A stretch of 64,000 bases of DNA from Aquabacter sp965279295. Lineage in GTDB: Bacteria > Pseudomonadota > Alphaproteobacteria > Rhizobiales > Xanthobacteraceae. This document shows positions 1 through 8,478 of the stretch, piece by piece (within the stretch, counting starts at the first letter, position 1; the number at the start of each line of letters is the position of its first letter). The position numbers and the translations under genes are program-made. Location: the NCBI GenBank assembly GCA_965279295.1, contig CBDIHQ010000014.1, one strand, 5' to 3'. Under the pieces are notes generated by a model that saw only the letters and a list, made by a program, of their open reading frames with translations, was not told the DNA's origin and did not search any database.

Positions 1-1162
1 GTTGGAAAAAGGCGTGCTGGGCGTTGGTGCCCGGCTCCCCCCACACGATGGGGCCGGTCGCGGTCGCGGGCTTGCCGCCGTCCAACGTCACGCTCTTGCC
101 GTTGCTCTCCATGTCGAGCTGTTGCAGGTAGGCGGGAAAGCGCGCAAGGCGCTGGTCATAGGGAATGACCGCGCGGCTGGGGTAGTCACAGACATTGCGA
201 TGCCAGACGCCCACAAGCGCGAGAAGCACCGGTAGGTTCGCGGCGAGGTCCGCCGTACGGAAGTGACCGTCCATGGCGGCGCCGCCGGCAAGGAAATCGG
301 CGAAGGCATCCGGGCCGATGGCAATCTGCACCGGCAGGCCGATGGCCGACCAGAGCGAATAGCGCCCGCCCACCCAGTCCCAGAAACCGAACGTGCGGTC
401 GGCGGAAATGCCGAACGCGGCGACCTCCTTGAGGGCGGTCGAGACCGCACAGAAATGGTCGCCCACGGCGTCTTCGCCCAATGCCTGCGCGATCCAGGCG
501 CGGGCTGAGCGGGCGTTGGTCATGGTCTCGACCGTGGTGAAGGTCTTGGAGGCGATGATGAACAGAGTGGAGGCGGGATTGAGCGGCTTCAGCACATCGG
601 TGAGATGGGCGCCGTCCACGTTCGAGACGAAATGCGTGCGCGGCCCATCGTGATAGGGCGCTAGGGCGAGGGTCGCCATGGCCGGGCCGAGGTCCGAACC
701 GCCGATGCCGATGTTCACCACGTCGGTGAAGGCATGGCCGCGATGTCCCGCGATGGCGCCGGAACGGACCGCCTGTGCGAACGCGCCGAGCCGATCCAAG
801 GTCTCCCGGACATCCACCTTGATATCCGCGCCATCGATCGCGAGCGGGGCGGGGGAGGTGTCGCGCAGCGCCACATGGAGCACGGCGCGATTCTCGGTCG
901 AATTGATGCGCGCGCCGGAGAACATGGCATCGCGCCGGGCCTCGACGCCGGCCGCCCGCGCGAGGTCGAGCAGCAGTTGCAGGGTCTGCGGCGTCAGCGC
1001 GGTCTTGGAGAAATCCAGCAGCAGATCGCCGAAGCGGGCGGAAAAGCGGGCGAAGCGGTCCTTATCGGCAAAAAGGTCGGTCAGTCGGGTCTCAGTACTT
1101 GCCGCGTGCGCCGTCTCCAGCGCCTGCCAGATGCCGGGAAGCTGCACGCGGTCGCTGGTCAT
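1..1162 (-). CDS. pgi: Glucose-6-phosphate isomerase, C-terminus cut by window edge
   Basis: Interconverts glucose-6-phosphate and fructose-6-phosphate in the cytoplasm. About 387 codons are visible, and the 3' end lies outside the window. The translation carries the PGI signatures: NIGIGGSDLGP, then the SKTFTTVET phosphosugar-binding loop, then GGRYSLWSAIGLP. The chosen ATG has a GGAG six bases upstream. An in-frame ATG 12 bases earlier overlaps the pgl stop (TGATG) and is the alternative. The gene is last of a zwf-pgl-pgi operon feeding glucose-6-phosphate into the oxidative pentose phosphate or Entner-Doudoroff routes. Identification is firm. Confidence 0.96.
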   Translation of the reverse strand, partial: MTSDRVQLPGIWQALETAHAASTETRLTDLFADKDRFARFSARFGDLLLDFSKTALTPQTLQLLLDLARAAGVEARRDAMFSGARINSTENRAVLHVALRDTSPAPLAIDGADIKVDVRETLDRLGAFAQAVRSGAIAGHRGHAFTDVVNIGIGGSDLGPAMATLALAPYHDGPRTHFVSNVDGAHLTDVLKPLNPASTLFIIASKTFTTVETMTNARSARAWIAQALGEDAVGDHFCAVSTALKEVAAFGISADRTFGFWDWVGGRYSLWSAIGLPVQIAIGPDAFADFLAGGAAMDGHFRTADLAANLPVLLALVGVWHRNVCDYPSRAVIPYDQRLARFPAYLQQLDMESNGKSVTLDGGKPATATGPIVWGEPGTNAQHAFFQ

Positions 1163-1173
1163 GGCCGTCTCCA

Positions 1174-1884
1174 TCAGGGGCACCACAAAATATCGAGCGG
1201 CCTCGCGCATTGGCGCAGAACCGCACGGATCGGCATGTCCTCGACCGGCCCTGCAGCGCGGGCCTGTTCCAGCACATGCCGTTTTCCCTCTCCCTCCACA
1301 TGGAGGAACAACGTGTCCGCTCCAAGAAGGGTTGGCAGCGTGAAGGTCACGCGCGGCTCCCCCGCTGCCGGAGCACGCACCGCGCACAGCAGAGGGCCCG
1401 CCTGCGGGTCGATGGCCTGCTCAAGTCCCTCGCCATGAGGGAAAAACGAGGCCGTGTGCCCGTCATCGCCCATGCCGAGCACGACAGCGGCGAAGGGCAG
1501 GGGGAGCGTGCGCCCCTTGGCCTCCAGGGCGGGCAATCCCTTTTCTGGCGAGCCGTCGCCGGTATAGAGCGGCAGGAAGGTCGCCGCCGCCGCAGGTCCG
1601 ACCATCAGAGTGCGCCGGACCAGGGCCGCGTTCGAGCGATCCGAGGTCTCGGGCACCCAGCGCTCGTCCACCAGCGTGACCGTAACCTTCGCCCAGTCGA
1701 GGGGTGCGCCGGACAGGGCCTGGAAGAAACGCGTCGGCGTCCGCCCGCCCGAAACCGCCAGCGCGGCTTTCCCGTCCCGCGCAATCCGCGCGCGCACCGC
1801 CTCCGCCACATGGGCGGCCAACGCCCGGGCGAGGGCTTCGGGATCGGGATAGGTGTTCAGGGCGATGGGCGAGGACAGTGTCAT
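1174..1884 (-). CDS. pgl: 6-phosphogluconolactonase
   Basis: Hydrolyses 6-phosphoglucono-1,5-lactone to 6-phosphogluconate, the step after Zwf. The protein is 236 residues, normal for the NagB-fold DevB/Pgl family. SGGRTP is at 45-50, DERWVP at 73-78 and the GMGDDGHTASFFP active-site segment at 137-149. It lies between zwf (65 bases upstream) and pgi (about 11 bases before its preferred start) on the same strand, so the three are very likely co-transcribed. An AAGGCG about ten bases before the ATG is a plausible ribosome binding site. Confidence 0.95.
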   Translation of the reverse strand: MTLSSPIALNTYPDPEALARALAAHVAEAVRARIARDGKAALAVSGGRTPTRFFQALSGAPLDWAKVTVTLVDERWVPETSDRSNAALVRRTLMVGPAAAATFLPLYTGDGSPEKGLPALEAKGRTLPLPFAAVVLGMGDDGHTASFFPHGEGLEQAIDPQAGPLLCAVRAPAAGEPRVTFTLPTLLGADTLFLHVEGEGKRHVLEQARAAGPVEDMPIRAVLRQCARPLDILWCP

Positions 1885-1949
1885 GCGGACTTTCGCCTTG
1901 CGGTCGGTGGCGATTGTCTCTCCTGGGGGAGAGGGCGTGCACCTACATC

Positions 1950-3422
1950 CTACACGTCGTCCACCCAGGTGCGCCCGTCCCGCTCAATCAGCGCGATGGC
2001 GGCGGATGGCCCCCAGGTGCCGGCGGTGTAGGGCTTGGGTGTCTCACGCGAGGCGCGCCAGGCGTCGAGAATCGGATCGACCCAGCGCCACGCCGCTTCC
2101 ACTTCGTCGCGCCGCATGAACAGGGTCTGGTTGCCCCGCACAACATCCATGATGAGCCGCTCGTAGGCGTCGACGTTGCGCACGCCGAAAGCCTCGGCAA
2201 AGCTCATGTCGAGTGGAACATGCTGGAGCCGCATGCCGCCGGGGCCAGGGTCCTTGATCATCAGCCACAGCTTCACGCCCTCGTCGGGCTGAAGGCGGAT
2301 CACCAGCCGGTTGGCCATGATCGGCCCGGCGTTGCCGTCGAAGACCGAATGGGGGATCGGGCGGAAGGCGATGACGATTTCCGAGACCCGGTTCGCCAGC
2401 CGTTTTCCGGTGCGCAGGTAGAACGGAACGCCGGCCCAGCGCCAGTTGCCGATCTCAGCCTTGATCGCGACGAAGGTCTCGGTTTGGCTCGCTTCGTCCC
2501 CGCCCAATTCCTCGAGATATCCAGGGACGGCACCTCCCGCCGAGGCGCCGGCTCGATACTGGCCGCGCACGGTGAGGCTTTGGGCGTTGCTCTCGTCGAT
2601 GGGCTCCAGCGCCTTGAGCACCTTCAGCTTCTCATCGCGCACCGCGTCAGCGCCCATATTGACGGGCGGCTCCATGGCGACGAGGCACAGGAGCTGGAGC
2701 ATATGGTTCTGCACCATGTCGCGCAACGCGCCGGCGGTGTTGTAATAGCCCGCCCGGCCGGCGACACCGAGGCTTTCGGCGACGGTGATCTGCACATGAT
2801 CGATGTGCGCGTGATTCCACACCGGCTCGAACAGCGCGTTGGCGAATCGCAGCGCCATCAGGTTCTGCACCGTCTCCTTGCCGAGGTAGTGGTCGATGCG
2901 GAACACGGCTTCTTCGGGGAAGACCTTGCCGACAGCCGCATTCACCGCGCGGGCTGAGGCGAGATTCTTGCCCACCGGCTTTTCCACCACCACCCGCGTC
3001 TTGGCGGTGACGAGGCCATGGGAGCCAATGCGCGCGCAGATGTCGTCGAACAGGTCCGGCCCCACGGCGAGGTAGAACACCCGGATGCGATCTTCCCCAG
3101 TGGAGAGATAGTCTCGCAGCGCCGCCCAGCCCGCGTCGGTGACGGCGTCCACGGCGATATAGTCGATCTGGTTGAGGAAACGCTCCAGCGCCTCAGCTTC
3201 CACCGGGCCGCCGCTCTCCTCCACGGATTCGCGGGCGAAGGCGCGGAAGGCCTCACGCTCCATGGGGCGGCGGGAGGCGCCAATGATGCGCGCATCGCCC
3301 GGCACCTGTCCCGCCAGTTCCCGCTCGTACAGCGCAGGCAGCAGCTTGCGCTTGGCTAGGTCGCCTGTCGCGCCGAACACGACGATATCGAACGGTTCGA
3401 CCGAAATGACACGAGCGACCAT
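1950..3422 (-). CDS. zwf: Glucose-6-phosphate 1-dehydrogenase
   Basis: Oxidises glucose-6-phosphate to 6-phosphogluconolactone with NAD(P)+. The 490-residue length is typical. The N-terminal Rossmann motif GATGDLAKRKL is at 17-27, EKPVG at 147-151, and the substrate-binding signature RIDHYLGKE at 175-183. A longer reading frame extends upstream to 3494. The ATG at 3422 is preferred because a GGAGG sits seven bases before it and because homologues start close to the Rossmann strand. First gene of zwf-pgl-pgi. A LacI-type operator-like site lies about 90 bases upstream. Confidence 0.96.
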   Translation of the reverse strand: MVARVISVEPFDIVVFGATGDLAKRKLLPALYERELAGQVPGDARIIGASRRPMEREAFRAFARESVEESGGPVEAEALERFLNQIDYIAVDAVTDAGWAALRDYLSTGEDRIRVFYLAVGPDLFDDICARIGSHGLVTAKTRVVVEKPVGKNLASARAVNAAVGKVFPEEAVFRIDHYLGKETVQNLMALRFANALFEPVWNHAHIDHVQITVAESLGVAGRAGYYNTAGALRDMVQNHMLQLLCLVAMEPPVNMGADAVRDEKLKVLKALEPIDESNAQSLTVRGQYRAGASAGGAVPGYLEELGGDEASQTETFVAIKAEIGNWRWAGVPFYLRTGKRLANRVSEIVIAFRPIPHSVFDGNAGPIMANRLVIRLQPDEGVKLWLMIKDPGPGGMRLQHVPLDMSFAEAFGVRNVDAYERLIMDVVRGNQTLFMRRDEVEAAWRWVDPILDAWRASRETPKPYTAGTWGPSAAIALIERDGRTWVDDV

Positions 3423-3511
3423 GCCTGCCCTCCGAAAACGCGACATCCGTGTCGCCACGCTGAACCAAGACGCCGCCTGACGCCCATTCCGCACAGCTCC
3501 AGGTTCAATTA

Positions 3512-3535
3512 CATGAAAGCGCTTACGATTTCATG
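3512..3535. promoter_or_regulatory. Operator-like inverted repeat upstream of zwf
   Basis: CATGAAA and TTTCATG form a 7-bp inverted repeat with a 10-base spacer. Overlapping it is TGAAAGCGCTTAC, which contains the AAGCGCTT palindrome and resembles the operator consensus of LacI/GalR-family sugar regulators. It lies about 90-113 bases before the zwf start, where a transcription factor could act. The regulator is not in this window, so the function is inferred from the site alone. Confidence 0.35.
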
Positions 3536-3637
3536 CCATCGACTGAACAGCACATGGAGGCGCTTGAGGCTGCGCCTCTTAGGTGCAACGCACAATACGT
3601 GCTTTGGTTGCCTCTGCGTACGCGACTTGCCAACGCA

Positions 3638-3672
3638 AAAAATCCGCGCGGCCAGGGGCTGCGCGGATTTTT
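3638..3672 (-). terminator. Intrinsic terminator of rpsU
   Basis: A perfect 12-bp stem (AAAAATCCGCGC and GCGCGGATTTTT) encloses an 11-base loop. Read on the minus strand it is GC-rich and ends in a run of Ts, directly beyond the rpsU stop. The stem is A/T-flanked on both sides, so it could also stop transcription from the other strand. Confidence 0.8.
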
Positions 3673-3734
3673 AGATTTTAAGCGCGTCGAAGCGTGAAAC
3701 CCATCAGCACCCGCAAAACGGGGCTGCAGAAGGT

Positions 3735-3971
3735 TCAGCGGGTCGGGGTCGGACGCGGCTTTGAAGGGATGAGGCCTTCGCGCTGAGCGCGCTTGCGGGC
3801 CAGCTTACGAGCCCGGCGAACAGCTTCCGCTTCTTCGCGAGCGCGCTTTTCGGACGGCTTCTCGTAATGACCACGCAGCTTCATCTCGCGGAAGATCCCC
3901 TCGCGCTGCATCTTCTTCTTGAGCGCCTTCAGGGCCTGATCAACATTATTATCGCGGACGAGAACTTGCAC
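3735..3971 (-). CDS. rpsU: 30S ribosomal protein S21
   Basis: Small basic ribosomal protein involved in translation initiation on the 30S subunit. It is 78 residues and starts at a GTG, giving the family N-terminus VQVLVRDNNVDQALKALKKK followed by the conserved QREGIFREMKLR region and a basic KRAREEAE...RKLARKRAQ tail. AGAGG lies six bases before the GTG. The open frame continues upstream without homology. It follows cmk on the same strand after about 155 bases and is followed by a strong terminator. Confidence 0.94.
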   Translation of the reverse strand: MQVLVRDNNVDQALKALKKKMQREGIFREMKLRGHYEKPSEKRAREEAEAVRRARKLARKRAQREGLIPSKPRPTPTR

Positions 3972-4125
3972 GTGTTGCCTCTTCGAGCTGTTGCGCCGAT
4001 CGCAGTCGCACTTGAGTTTGATTGCTCGGTAGACGGCCGATGCTTGCGCACCAGACAGGCGACTCTGCCGAGCGGAGCGTTCTCTTATCAGACCCATTTT
4101 GGCTTGTCCACACGATGTGCCGGAC

Positions 4126-4764
4126 TCAGCCCTGGCCGATCTTCCCCCGCACCACCGCCATGGCCGCCGCGAACGCCTGCTCGATCCCCAGCGTGGTGGT
4201 ATCCAGCAACGTGGCATCCTCGGCCATGACGAGGGGCGCCGACGCGCGGCCTGAATCCCGCGCGTCACGTACGCGGATATCGGCCAACACGTCCTCGAAC
4301 GTGGTCTGCGCCCCGCGCGCGAGCAGTTCGCGATAGCGCCGCTCGGCCCGAACCTCGGGCGTTGCGGTCACGAAAAGTTTGACCCGCGCATAGGGGCAGA
4401 TGACGGTGCCGATGTCCCGCCCGTCCAGCACCGCGCCTCCCGGCTGGTCAGCGAATCGCTGCTGAAGCTCGAACAGCGCCGCGCGCACAGCAGGCCGGGC
4501 CGCCACCACGGAGGCCGCCTCGCCGATTTCGGCGCTGCGCAAGTCATCCGGGTCCAGCGTGGAAATATCCAGCGCGCGCGCCGCTGCCGCGCTTGCGGCC
4601 TCATCCGCGAGATTTCCCTCGGCGAGGCAGCGGGCGCCGACGCCGCGATAGAGCAGGCCGGTGTCGAGATGCGCCAGGCCGAAGGTCTGTGCGATCCGCC
4701 GGGCCAGCGTTCCCTTGCCCGACGCTGCCGGCCCGTCGATGGCGATAACGAGAGGACGGTTCAC
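4126..4764 (-). CDS. cmk: Cytidylate kinase
   Basis: Phosphorylates CMP and dCMP using ATP. The 212 residues are normal for bacterial Cmk. The P-loop GPAASGKGT is at 11-19, followed by LDTGLLYRGV and a LDGRDIGTVICP segment that binds the nucleotide and positions catalysis. The start is a GTG whose GTGA overlaps the aroA stop, showing tight translational coupling. The aroA-cmk-ribosomal protein order is common in alphaproteobacteria, although rpsA is the more usual neighbour; here rpsU follows. Confidence 0.95.
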   Translation of the reverse strand: MNRPLVIAIDGPAASGKGTLARRIAQTFGLAHLDTGLLYRGVGARCLAEGNLADEAASAAAARALDISTLDPDDLRSAEIGEAASVVAARPAVRAALFELQQRFADQPGGAVLDGRDIGTVICPYARVKLFVTATPEVRAERRYRELLARGAQTTFEDVLADIRVRDARDSGRASAPLVMAEDATLLDTTTLGIEQAFAAAMAVVRGKIGQG

Positions 4765-6134
4765 GCGATCACGGCGCCGAGCCCGCGCATCATCGGCATG
4801 AAGGTGGGAAACGAGGTGGCGATGAAGGTGGTGTCGTCGATGGCAACCCCGTCCCTCGTGGCAAATCCCAGCACCAGGAAGGCCATGGCGATGCGGTGAT
4901 CCATATGGGTGGCGACCGGCCCTCCGCCGGGAACGACGAAGCCGCCCTCGACGATCAGGTCATCGCCAACCACCTCGTGGACGATGCCGCAGACCGCGAG
5001 CCCGTCGGCCACGGCGGCGAGGCGGTCGCTTTCCTTCACCCGCAGTTCGGCAAGGCCGCGCATGATCGTGCGGCCTTGGGCGAATGCTGCGGCGACGGCG
5101 AGGATGGGATATTCGTCGATCATGGACGGCGCGCGTTCCGCCGGAACCTCGACGCCATGCAGCTTGGAATGCCGCACACGCAGGTCCGCCACGGCCTCGC
5201 CGCCTTCGGTGCGCTCCGCAACGGTCTCGATCTGCGCGCCCATTTCCTTCAGCGTGGTGATGAGGCCGGTGCGCAGCGGGTTCATCATCACGTCGGTGAT
5301 GATGATGTCGGAGCCGGGCACAATCACCGCCGCCACCAACGGAAAAGCGGCGGAGGAGGGGTCGGAGGGCACCACCACCGGCGCCCCGAGAAGCGAGGGG
5401 CGGCCGGCGAGCGTGATGCGGCGGCCGTGCTCTCCAAACGGCTCGACTGTCACGTCCGCGCCGAAATGCAGCAGCATGCGCTCGGTGTGGTCGCGGGTTG
5501 CCTCGCGCTCGCTGACCACGGTTTCTCCGGCTGCGGCAAGACCGGCCAGCAGCACGGCGGATTTCACCTGCGCCGAGGGGACGGGGGTCTCATATGTGAA
5601 GGCGGCAAGGTCGGCGAGGCCGCGCATGCGCAAAGGCAGTCGGCCGCCCTCAGCGGCGGAGATCAATTCGACGCCCATTGCGGCCAGCGGGTCGACCACG
5701 CGCCCCATGGGGCGTTTGCGCAGGCTGGCGTCGCCATCGAACGTGGCGGCGATGGGATTGCCGGCGACCGCACCCATCATCAGTCGCACGCCGGTGCCGG
5801 AATTGCCGAAATCCAGAGGGGCCTCAGGCGCCCGGAAGCCACCGACCCCAACGCCCGTGACGCGCCATTCGCCCTCGCCCAGCCGCTCGACCTGTGCGCC
5901 GAGCTGCGCGCACGCCTTCGCTGTGTTGAGCACGTCCTCGCCCTCCAGCAGCCCGCGCACATGGGTCTCGCCGCGTGAAAGCGCACCGAGAATCAGGGCG
6001 CGGTGGGAAACGGACTTGTCGCCGGGCACACGCACGCGGCCCGCCAGGGCGGGGGAGGGGTAGCCGCGTGCGGGCACGGGATCTCCCGTGCCGTGGGCGC
6101 TGGCAGACGATGTCGGCAGGAATGTGCTGGACAT
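4761..6134 (-). CDS. aroA: 3-phosphoshikimate 1-carboxyvinyltransferase (EPSP synthase)
   Basis: Condenses shikimate-3-phosphate with phosphoenolpyruvate in the shikimate pathway. The 457 residues show VPGDKSVSHRA at 36-46, NSGTG at 111-115, GDASLRKRPMGRV, RAPSMIDEYP and ELRVKESDR. The sequence resembles the class II enzymes of the CP4 type. At the position where CP4 has the glyphosate-tolerance alanine (second Ala of NAATG), this protein has glycine, so natural glyphosate tolerance is not predicted by that residue. The ATG at 6134 has GAAGG six bases before it; an upstream TTG at 6146 is less likely. First gene of aroA-cmk. Confidence 0.95.
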   Translation of the reverse strand: MSSTFLPTSSASAHGTGDPVPARGYPSPALAGRVRVPGDKSVSHRALILGALSRGETHVRGLLEGEDVLNTAKACAQLGAQVERLGEGEWRVTGVGVGGFRAPEAPLDFGNSGTGVRLMMGAVAGNPIAATFDGDASLRKRPMGRVVDPLAAMGVELISAAEGGRLPLRMRGLADLAAFTYETPVPSAQVKSAVLLAGLAAAGETVVSEREATRDHTERMLLHFGADVTVEPFGEHGRRITLAGRPSLLGAPVVVPSDPSSAAFPLVAAVIVPGSDIIITDVMMNPLRTGLITTLKEMGAQIETVAERTEGGEAVADLRVRHSKLHGVEVPAERAPSMIDEYPILAVAAAFAQGRTIMRGLAELRVKESDRLAAVADGLAVCGIVHEVVGDDLIVEGGFVVPGGGPVATHMDHRIAMAFLVLGFATRDGVAIDDTTFIATSFPTFMPMMRGLGAVIA

Positions 6135-6292
6135 GGCAGCCTTCAAAAGGGTCGGGGCAAAGGGGTTTGCGCGCCGCCTCTATCACGAGGGCGTGCTATG
6201 CACCAAGGCGTGTCGGCGGATTGTGCCTTGACAGCGCCATAGGCATTCGTCAATGAGCACCCTCCTTTTTAAGCCCACCGAAGGGTCTTGCA

Positions 6293-6712
6293 GTGGCGAA
6301 GCCTGAACTCGGCACCAAGCGGATCTGTCCCGTGACGGGCCGTAAATTCTACGATCTCAACAAGGACCCGGTGGTCTCGCCCTATACGGGAGAGACCTAT
6401 CCGCGTTCCTATTTCGAGCCTGCGGTTCGCAGCAGCTCGCGGGGTGAACCACGTCCGGTTCCCGTCGCTGCGGCTGCGGCCGTCGTCGACGAGGCGGATG
6501 GGGATGACGTCGCCGACGTCGAGGTCATCAGCCTCGAGGAAGCCGACGAGGAAACCACCACCACGAAGTCGGTGCCCGTCGACGACGACATCGACGTCGA
6601 TGAGGACATCGTCGACGACGAAGAGGACACATTCCTCGAAGAAGACGAGGATGAAGGGGATGACGTCATCGATTTGATCGGTGATGGCATCGAGGACGAC
6701 GAAGAGACTTGA
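6293..6712 (+). CDS. FYDLNKDP-motif acidic protein (TIGR02300 family)
   Basis: A 139-residue protein starting at GTG. The N-terminal 45 residues are conserved (GTKRICPVTGRKFYDLNKDP, then SPYTGETYPRSYF) and look like a small treble-clef or zinc-ribbon remnant with a single Cys. The rest is low complexity, with about 60 Asp/Glu-rich residues. This family is widespread in alphaproteobacteria, often beside aroA/cmk and a tRNA-Ala as here, but its function is unknown. It is divergently transcribed from aroA across about 160 bases. Confidence 0.85.
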   Translation: MAKPELGTKRICPVTGRKFYDLNKDPVVSPYTGETYPRSYFEPAVRSSSRGEPRPVPVAAAAAVVDEADGDDVADVEVISLEEADEETTTTKSVPVDDDIDVDEDIVDDEEDTFLEEDEDEGDDVIDLIGDGIEDDEET

Positions 6713-6774
6713 TGACTTCAGCGGCTTGTGCTTAAAGGCCGCTCTCGCTCGGGGGACATTCCCCCAAGCACACT

Positions 6775-6820
6775 GCCGCGGGACTTCCCGAAGTGCTCGA
6801 AAGAGCACTCATCCCGCGGC
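6775..6820 (+). other. Nested hairpin directly 5' of tRNA-Ala
   Basis: An outer perfect 9-bp stem (GCCGCGGGA 6775-6783, TCCCGCGGC 6812-6820) encloses a 7-bp hairpin AGTGCTC-GAAA-GAGCACT (6792-6809) capped by a GNRA-type tetraloop. A weaker CTTC/GAAG pairing competes at 6784-6793. It ends five bases before the tRNA. It may terminate the upstream gene or guide tRNA 5' processing; there is no T-run, so a classic terminator is unlikely. Confidence 0.5.
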
Positions 6821-6825
6821 CCGGT

Positions 6826-6901
<76 letters not shown>

Positions 6902-7382
6902 AAAATATTCCCTTAGCAGTTGAAGTTGCTGAACAATTCGCTGCGGTTTGGGTGCTCACCCCAACATTTACCCCAACAGCCAGCGTCGCTTGAATTTCCT
7001 GCTCCGGCTTCGGCGCGCCGGGGGAAATCTGGGTGCTGGCCTAAGGCGCCGATTGCCTCCAGTGGAATCGCAGTCGCCAAATCCTTTCAGGTCAACGCGT
7101 CGAGGCTGATTCCCTAGGTGAAATCCCCCCGACGATGCATGCTTGCAGGGCACCGCACCTCAATCCGTCCGCCGCAACGGTTAGCGGCCTCCACCAGCAC
7201 TATTTGAGCACCCCTCCCGAGATGCCCGGTTTGGAGCCGGGCACGCGACCTCAATGGCAGGGAGAACGAATCACCTGTCGCTGACTCCGGCGATTGGCTG
7301 GGGTCTGTTTGGTGCTGCGGCCACGACACGAAGGTGATTCGGCCTGGGGTAGCCTGCGGCATGGTGGCCGCCGCCCCGGAGG
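6902..7382. other. Left end of element, no confident gene
   Basis: This 481-base stretch holds the left arm-type integrase site (6958-6978). The short open frames in it have no recognisable domain, good start signal or conserved neighbour. I see nothing else supportable. Confidence 0.55.
6958..6978 (+). promoter_or_regulatory. Left arm-type integrase binding repeats
   Basis: Two ACCCCAACA 9-mers at 6958-6966 and 6970-6978, 12 bp apart, begin 56 bases inside the attL core. The same pair, differing only at one spacer base, lies at 32128-32148 inside the right end in the same orientation. Tandem 9- to 11-bp repeats flanking the core are how many tyrosine integrases bind their arm sites; that assignment is inferred. 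Confidence 0.65.
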
Positions 7383-8126
7383 CTACAGCAGCGCGAGTTG
7401 CTTCGGCTCCGCTCCCGGCGCTGGCCCGCGCGCCACGACCTGCAACGAACCGTCTGGCAGCGGACGCTGTAGGGCCTGGGCTTCGGACCAGGGAGCCCGC
7501 ATCCAGACATCGAGTTCTTCGGCGGTAGTGAGGATTACCGGCATCGCCTTCGGGTGGATCTCGCCGACCTCAGCGTTCGGATCTGTCGTGAGGAAGGCAT
7601 AGAGGTCGGATGTCACCCACCCTTCCTTCGCCTTACGCACCCCGGACCACCCGAGCATTTGGATGCCGGCGAAGAACACGAGCGGCTGCTCGGCGGCGAA
7701 CCAGACATTCTGGAATTTGCCCTCCGCGTCCTTGCCGGGCTCGGCGAAGGCCGTCAGCGGGACAAGGCAGCGGTTCGCAGGTCCAAGCCATGGGCGCCAA
7801 TGTGAGCTGCTGGTGTTGCGTACGTTGGTGGTCCCACCGTCTGGCTCCATCTTGAGCACTGCGTCAAAATCCACATCCTTGCCCTTGGCGCGCAGCTTGT
7901 CCGCCCGCTTCGTGGCGGCGTCCAGAATCGCCTTGCGGCTCGACGGCATCCCCCACCTCGCGAACGCCAACTCCTCCTCGCCGTCCGCGCCCTTGCGGAT
8001 GATCAGCCCGGCATAGTCCGGGTACATCTGCGGCGGCCACGGCGCGCCGTTGGTCATGTCGTGGATGTAGCGTCGCAGTGCCCGCATCGCCTCGCGCGTG
8101 GTCGTCACGTCATAGAGATTGCACAT
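7383..8126 (-). CDS. SOS response-associated peptidase family protein (HMCES/YedK-like)
   Basis: Members shield abasic sites in single-stranded DNA by a thiazolidine crosslink through the N-terminal cysteine. The 247-residue product starts Met-Cys, so Cys2 becomes the catalytic N-terminus. Other expected residues are RWGM (57-60), Asn101 in TTNVRN, Glu129 in AFAEP and His191 in EIHPKAMPVIL. The ATG at 8126 was chosen to expose Cys2; a longer frame begins at 8165. Here it is carried by the mobile element and transcribed towards attL, divergent from the next small gene. Confidence 0.9.
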   Translation of the reverse strand: MCNLYDVTTTREAMRALRRYIHDMTNGAPWPPQMYPDYAGLIIRKGADGEEELAFARWGMPSSRKAILDAATKRADKLRAKGKDVDFDAVLKMEPDGGTTNVRNTSSSHWRPWLGPANRCLVPLTAFAEPGKDAEGKFQNVWFAAEQPLVFFAGIQMLGWSGVRKAKEGWVTSDLYAFLTTDPNAEVGEIHPKAMPVILTTAEELDVWMRAPWSEAQALQRPLPDGSLQVVARGPAPGAEPKQLALL

Positions 8127-8259
8127 GGCCGGGGCTCCGCGTCGATCAGTAGCGGCCACTCTCACCCGCCGAAGCGCCGTTGACCATACCAGATGTAGCG
8201 GCTTGTTCTCTTTTCGTTCTCATGGATTCATATGGCCGACCGAGCCAATGGAGAGTGCC

Positions 8260-8475
8260 ATGCCGAGCGAGCCGTTGCCCGCCGAACAATCCCCCTTTGA
8301 CGTCAGCGAGGCTGAGATTGATGAGGCCCTAGCCGCCTGTGATGGCGATCCGCGCGCCACGATCCGGGCGCTACTGGTGGGGCAAGCCTACCTTGAGCAC
8401 GAAATGTCGCGGGTTGCCTCGCGGGGCTATCGCCGGCGAATGCCGCACGCAAAGCTCAAGGACGCGCAGGGGTGA
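8260..8475 (+). CDS. Conserved hypothetical protein, 71 aa
   Basis: Small soluble protein, predicted largely helical, with DVSEAEIDEALAACDGDPRATIRALL and a basic C-terminus. The ATG at 8260 has GGAGAG seven bases upstream and is preferred over ATG 8248. I recall similar small proteins beside SRAP genes in Rhizobiales, but no function is known. It is divergent from the SRAP gene and three bases before the next frame, so both small genes are probably one unit. Confidence 0.65.
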   Translation: MPSEPLPAEQSPFDVSEAEIDEALAACDGDPRATIRALLVGQAYLEHEMSRVASRGYRRRMPHAKLKDAQG

Positions 8476-8478
8476 GCG

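Larger units (their letters stand above)
3423..3734. other. Intergenic region between zwf and rpsU
   Basis: This 312-base gap holds the zwf promoter side and the rpsU terminator. No convincing gene is seen on either strand. The two recognisable signals, an inverted repeat resembling a LacI-family operator and an intrinsic terminator, are listed separately. Confidence 0.6.
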
